Shown here: piece by piece, positions 15,007 through 15,894 of the stretch
Layout of the letters: each line of letters begins with the position of its first letter
How positions within the stretch are numbered: position 1 is the first letter of the stretch
DNA from: Puniceicoccales bacterium
GTDB lineage: Bacteria > Verrucomicrobiota > Verrucomicrobiia > Opitutales > LL51
Direction: 5' to 3'
Length of the DNA stretch: 15,894 bases
NCBI GenBank assembly: GCA_031268545.1
Contig: JAIRXD010000082.1
Span: forward strand, 1 to 15,894
Translations under genes and position numbers: made by a program
Notes under the pieces: generated by a model
The model's database searches: none
The model's input: the letters and a program-made list of their open reading frames with translations, nothing else
What the model was told of the DNA's origin: nothing

Positions 15007-15380
15007 TAGGCAGTAGTGTTATTTTTCCTAAATTCGCGATTTTCCTTAACCTTTACAGCGTTTTTTCCGATCCTACCGCGGAGATAGTATAACTTTGCCC
15101 GCATTGGCACACTTTCCCGTTCGACTTCTATTTTGACCAGGTTCCGTGAGTGGACCGGAAATATCCTCTCGACACCTTCGCCGAAGGAAATTTTTCGAAC
15201 GGTAAAGGTTTCGCTTATGCCACGACCTTTACGGCAGAGAACAATGCCGGCAAAAATCTGCACACGTTCTTTATCTCCTTCGCGCACTTTAACATGCACT
15301 CGTACACCGTCGCCAACTTTAAAGTGATCACGGCCTTCAATCAGCTGACAATCAGTCAGTTCTTTTATAATAGGGTTCAT
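15006..15380 (-). CDS. rplS: 50S ribosomal protein L19
   Basis: Large-subunit protein at the 30S-50S interface. Seen in 124 aa: [16 protein letters not shown] (about 20-35), R-V-Q-I-F-A-G-I-V (39-47), [23 protein letters not shown] (50-72), F-P-V-H-S and the final [12 protein letters not shown]. This is the standard L19 pattern with a short charged tail. It starts 2 nt after the trmD stop, the usual trmD-rplS order, and its TAA overlaps the next ATG by one base. Confidence 0.97.
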   Translation of the reverse strand: MNPIIKELTDCQLIEGRDHFKVGDGVRVHVKVREGDKERVQIFAGIVLCRKGRGISETFTVRKISFGEGVERIFPVHSRNLVKIEVERESVPMRAKLYYLRGRIGKNAVKVKENREFRKNNTTA

Positions 15381-15382
15381 TT

Positions 15383-15894
15383 TTATAAATCCACGTCCTT
15401 TTCTAAGTGTTTTTCATTTAAATTCAACCATTTTTGAAAAATATCTGGTCTGCGCTCTTTCGTCCTATCAATCATCTGGTTAAGTCGCCACCGGCCTATT
15501 TCGGCGTGATTTCCGGATAGCAATATCCCGGGCACGCAATTTCCTTCAAATTCAACCGGTCTAGTATACTGAGGAAAGGACAGTAATCCGTTTGAGAAGC
15601 TGTCCTGGCTCAATGAGTTAGGATTTCCAAGGACCCCTGGGACATATCTACATACCGCATCTGCCAGTACCGCCGATGCCAAGGTGCCATTGGTTATTAT
15701 GTAATCGCCGATGGAAATTTCCAAATCCACCCGGGATTCTCTTATTCTCTCATCGATGCCTTCGTAGTGTCCAGATAGCAAAATGAGATGTTTTTTTTGG
15801 GCTAATTTCTGGGCCAATTCAGATGTTAACAGCTTCCCGTCTGGACACATATAGATTGCCGTCGAGTTTTTTTCTCTAAGGGTATCCAGGGCCG
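15383..15894 (-). CDS. trmD: tRNA (guanine-N1)-methyltransferase TrmD, 3' part
   Basis: SPOUT-class methyltransferase that makes m1G37 in tRNAs to prevent frameshifting. The gene runs off the window end, so the start is not visible; the frame stays open to 15894 (A-L-D-T-L-R-E-K-N before the first internal Met). Seen: [12 protein letters not shown] (the family motif, with Ser-Gly-His where many have Cys-Gly-Arg), [12 protein letters not shown], the trefoil-knot SAM site [10 protein letters not shown] and [11 protein letters not shown]. The C-terminal helical domain [16 protein letters not shown] follows. About 170 codons are present; the N-terminal third is missing. The usual rpsP and rimM would be expected upstream, outside the window. 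Confidence 0.96.
   Translation of the reverse strand, partial: ALDTLREKNSTAIYMCPDGKLLTSELAQKLAQKKHLILLSGHYEGIDERIRESRVDLEISIGDYIITNGTLASAVLADAVCRYVPGVLGNPNSLSQDSFSNGLLSFPQYTRPVEFEGNCVPGILLSGNHAEIGRWRLNQMIDRTKERRPDIFQKWLNLNEKHLEKDVDL

Overview
The window reads as chromosome of a Gram-negative, diderm bacterium. It has an LPS-type glycosyltransferase, a lipoprotein signal and a complete BamA outer-membrane assembly protein. Base composition leans to AT by eye, and genes are dense, with many 1-80 nt overlaps. The mix of an isoamylase-type debranching enzyme with an extra N-terminal domain, a K+-dependent-type membrane pyrophosphatase, a short tau-less DnaX and a trmD-rplS-(small membrane protein)-prmC cluster would fit the Verrucomicrobiota/PVC group (for example a host-associated Opitutae/Puniceicoccales relative). 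That placement is inference from gene style, not a search. Mostly this is core housekeeping DNA. No insertion sequence, CRISPR array, tRNA, rRNA or prophage module was seen.

Layout. Positions 19-1627 (+): a GT9/heptosyltransferase overlaps a small lipoprotein-type glucosaminidase. Positions 1632-6189 (-): TTG-started dnaX, then a GH13 isoamylase-type glycogen debranching enzyme split by one in-frame TGA, then an unrecognised secreted protein. Positions 6280-7681 (+): an ABC-2 permease without an ATPase neighbour, coupled to a nitroreductase that carries a signal peptide. Positions 7682-7816: an AT-rich intergenic stretch that may hold an 11-codon leader ORF. Positions 7817-13807 (+): hppA, dnaB and bamA, the last two overlapping. 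Positions 13827-15894 (-): trmD (5' end outside the window), rplS, a one-TM FliO-like protein and prmC, packed as one operon.

Functions. trmD, rplS and prmC serve translation; dnaB and dnaX serve replication; GT9, glucosaminidase and bamA serve the envelope; GH13 serves glycogen use; HppA uses pyrophosphate to pump ions.

The points most worth a second look are: the TGA that splits an otherwise intact debranching enzyme; a DnaX that has lost all four zinc-ligand cysteines, ends without tau domains and carries an A-AAA-AAC slippery heptamer near its end; a perfect 12-bp GC-rich hairpin inside the GH13 coding region; an exported-looking nitroreductase; and the possible leader peptide before hppA. 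I did not find a convincing new multi-gene system here.
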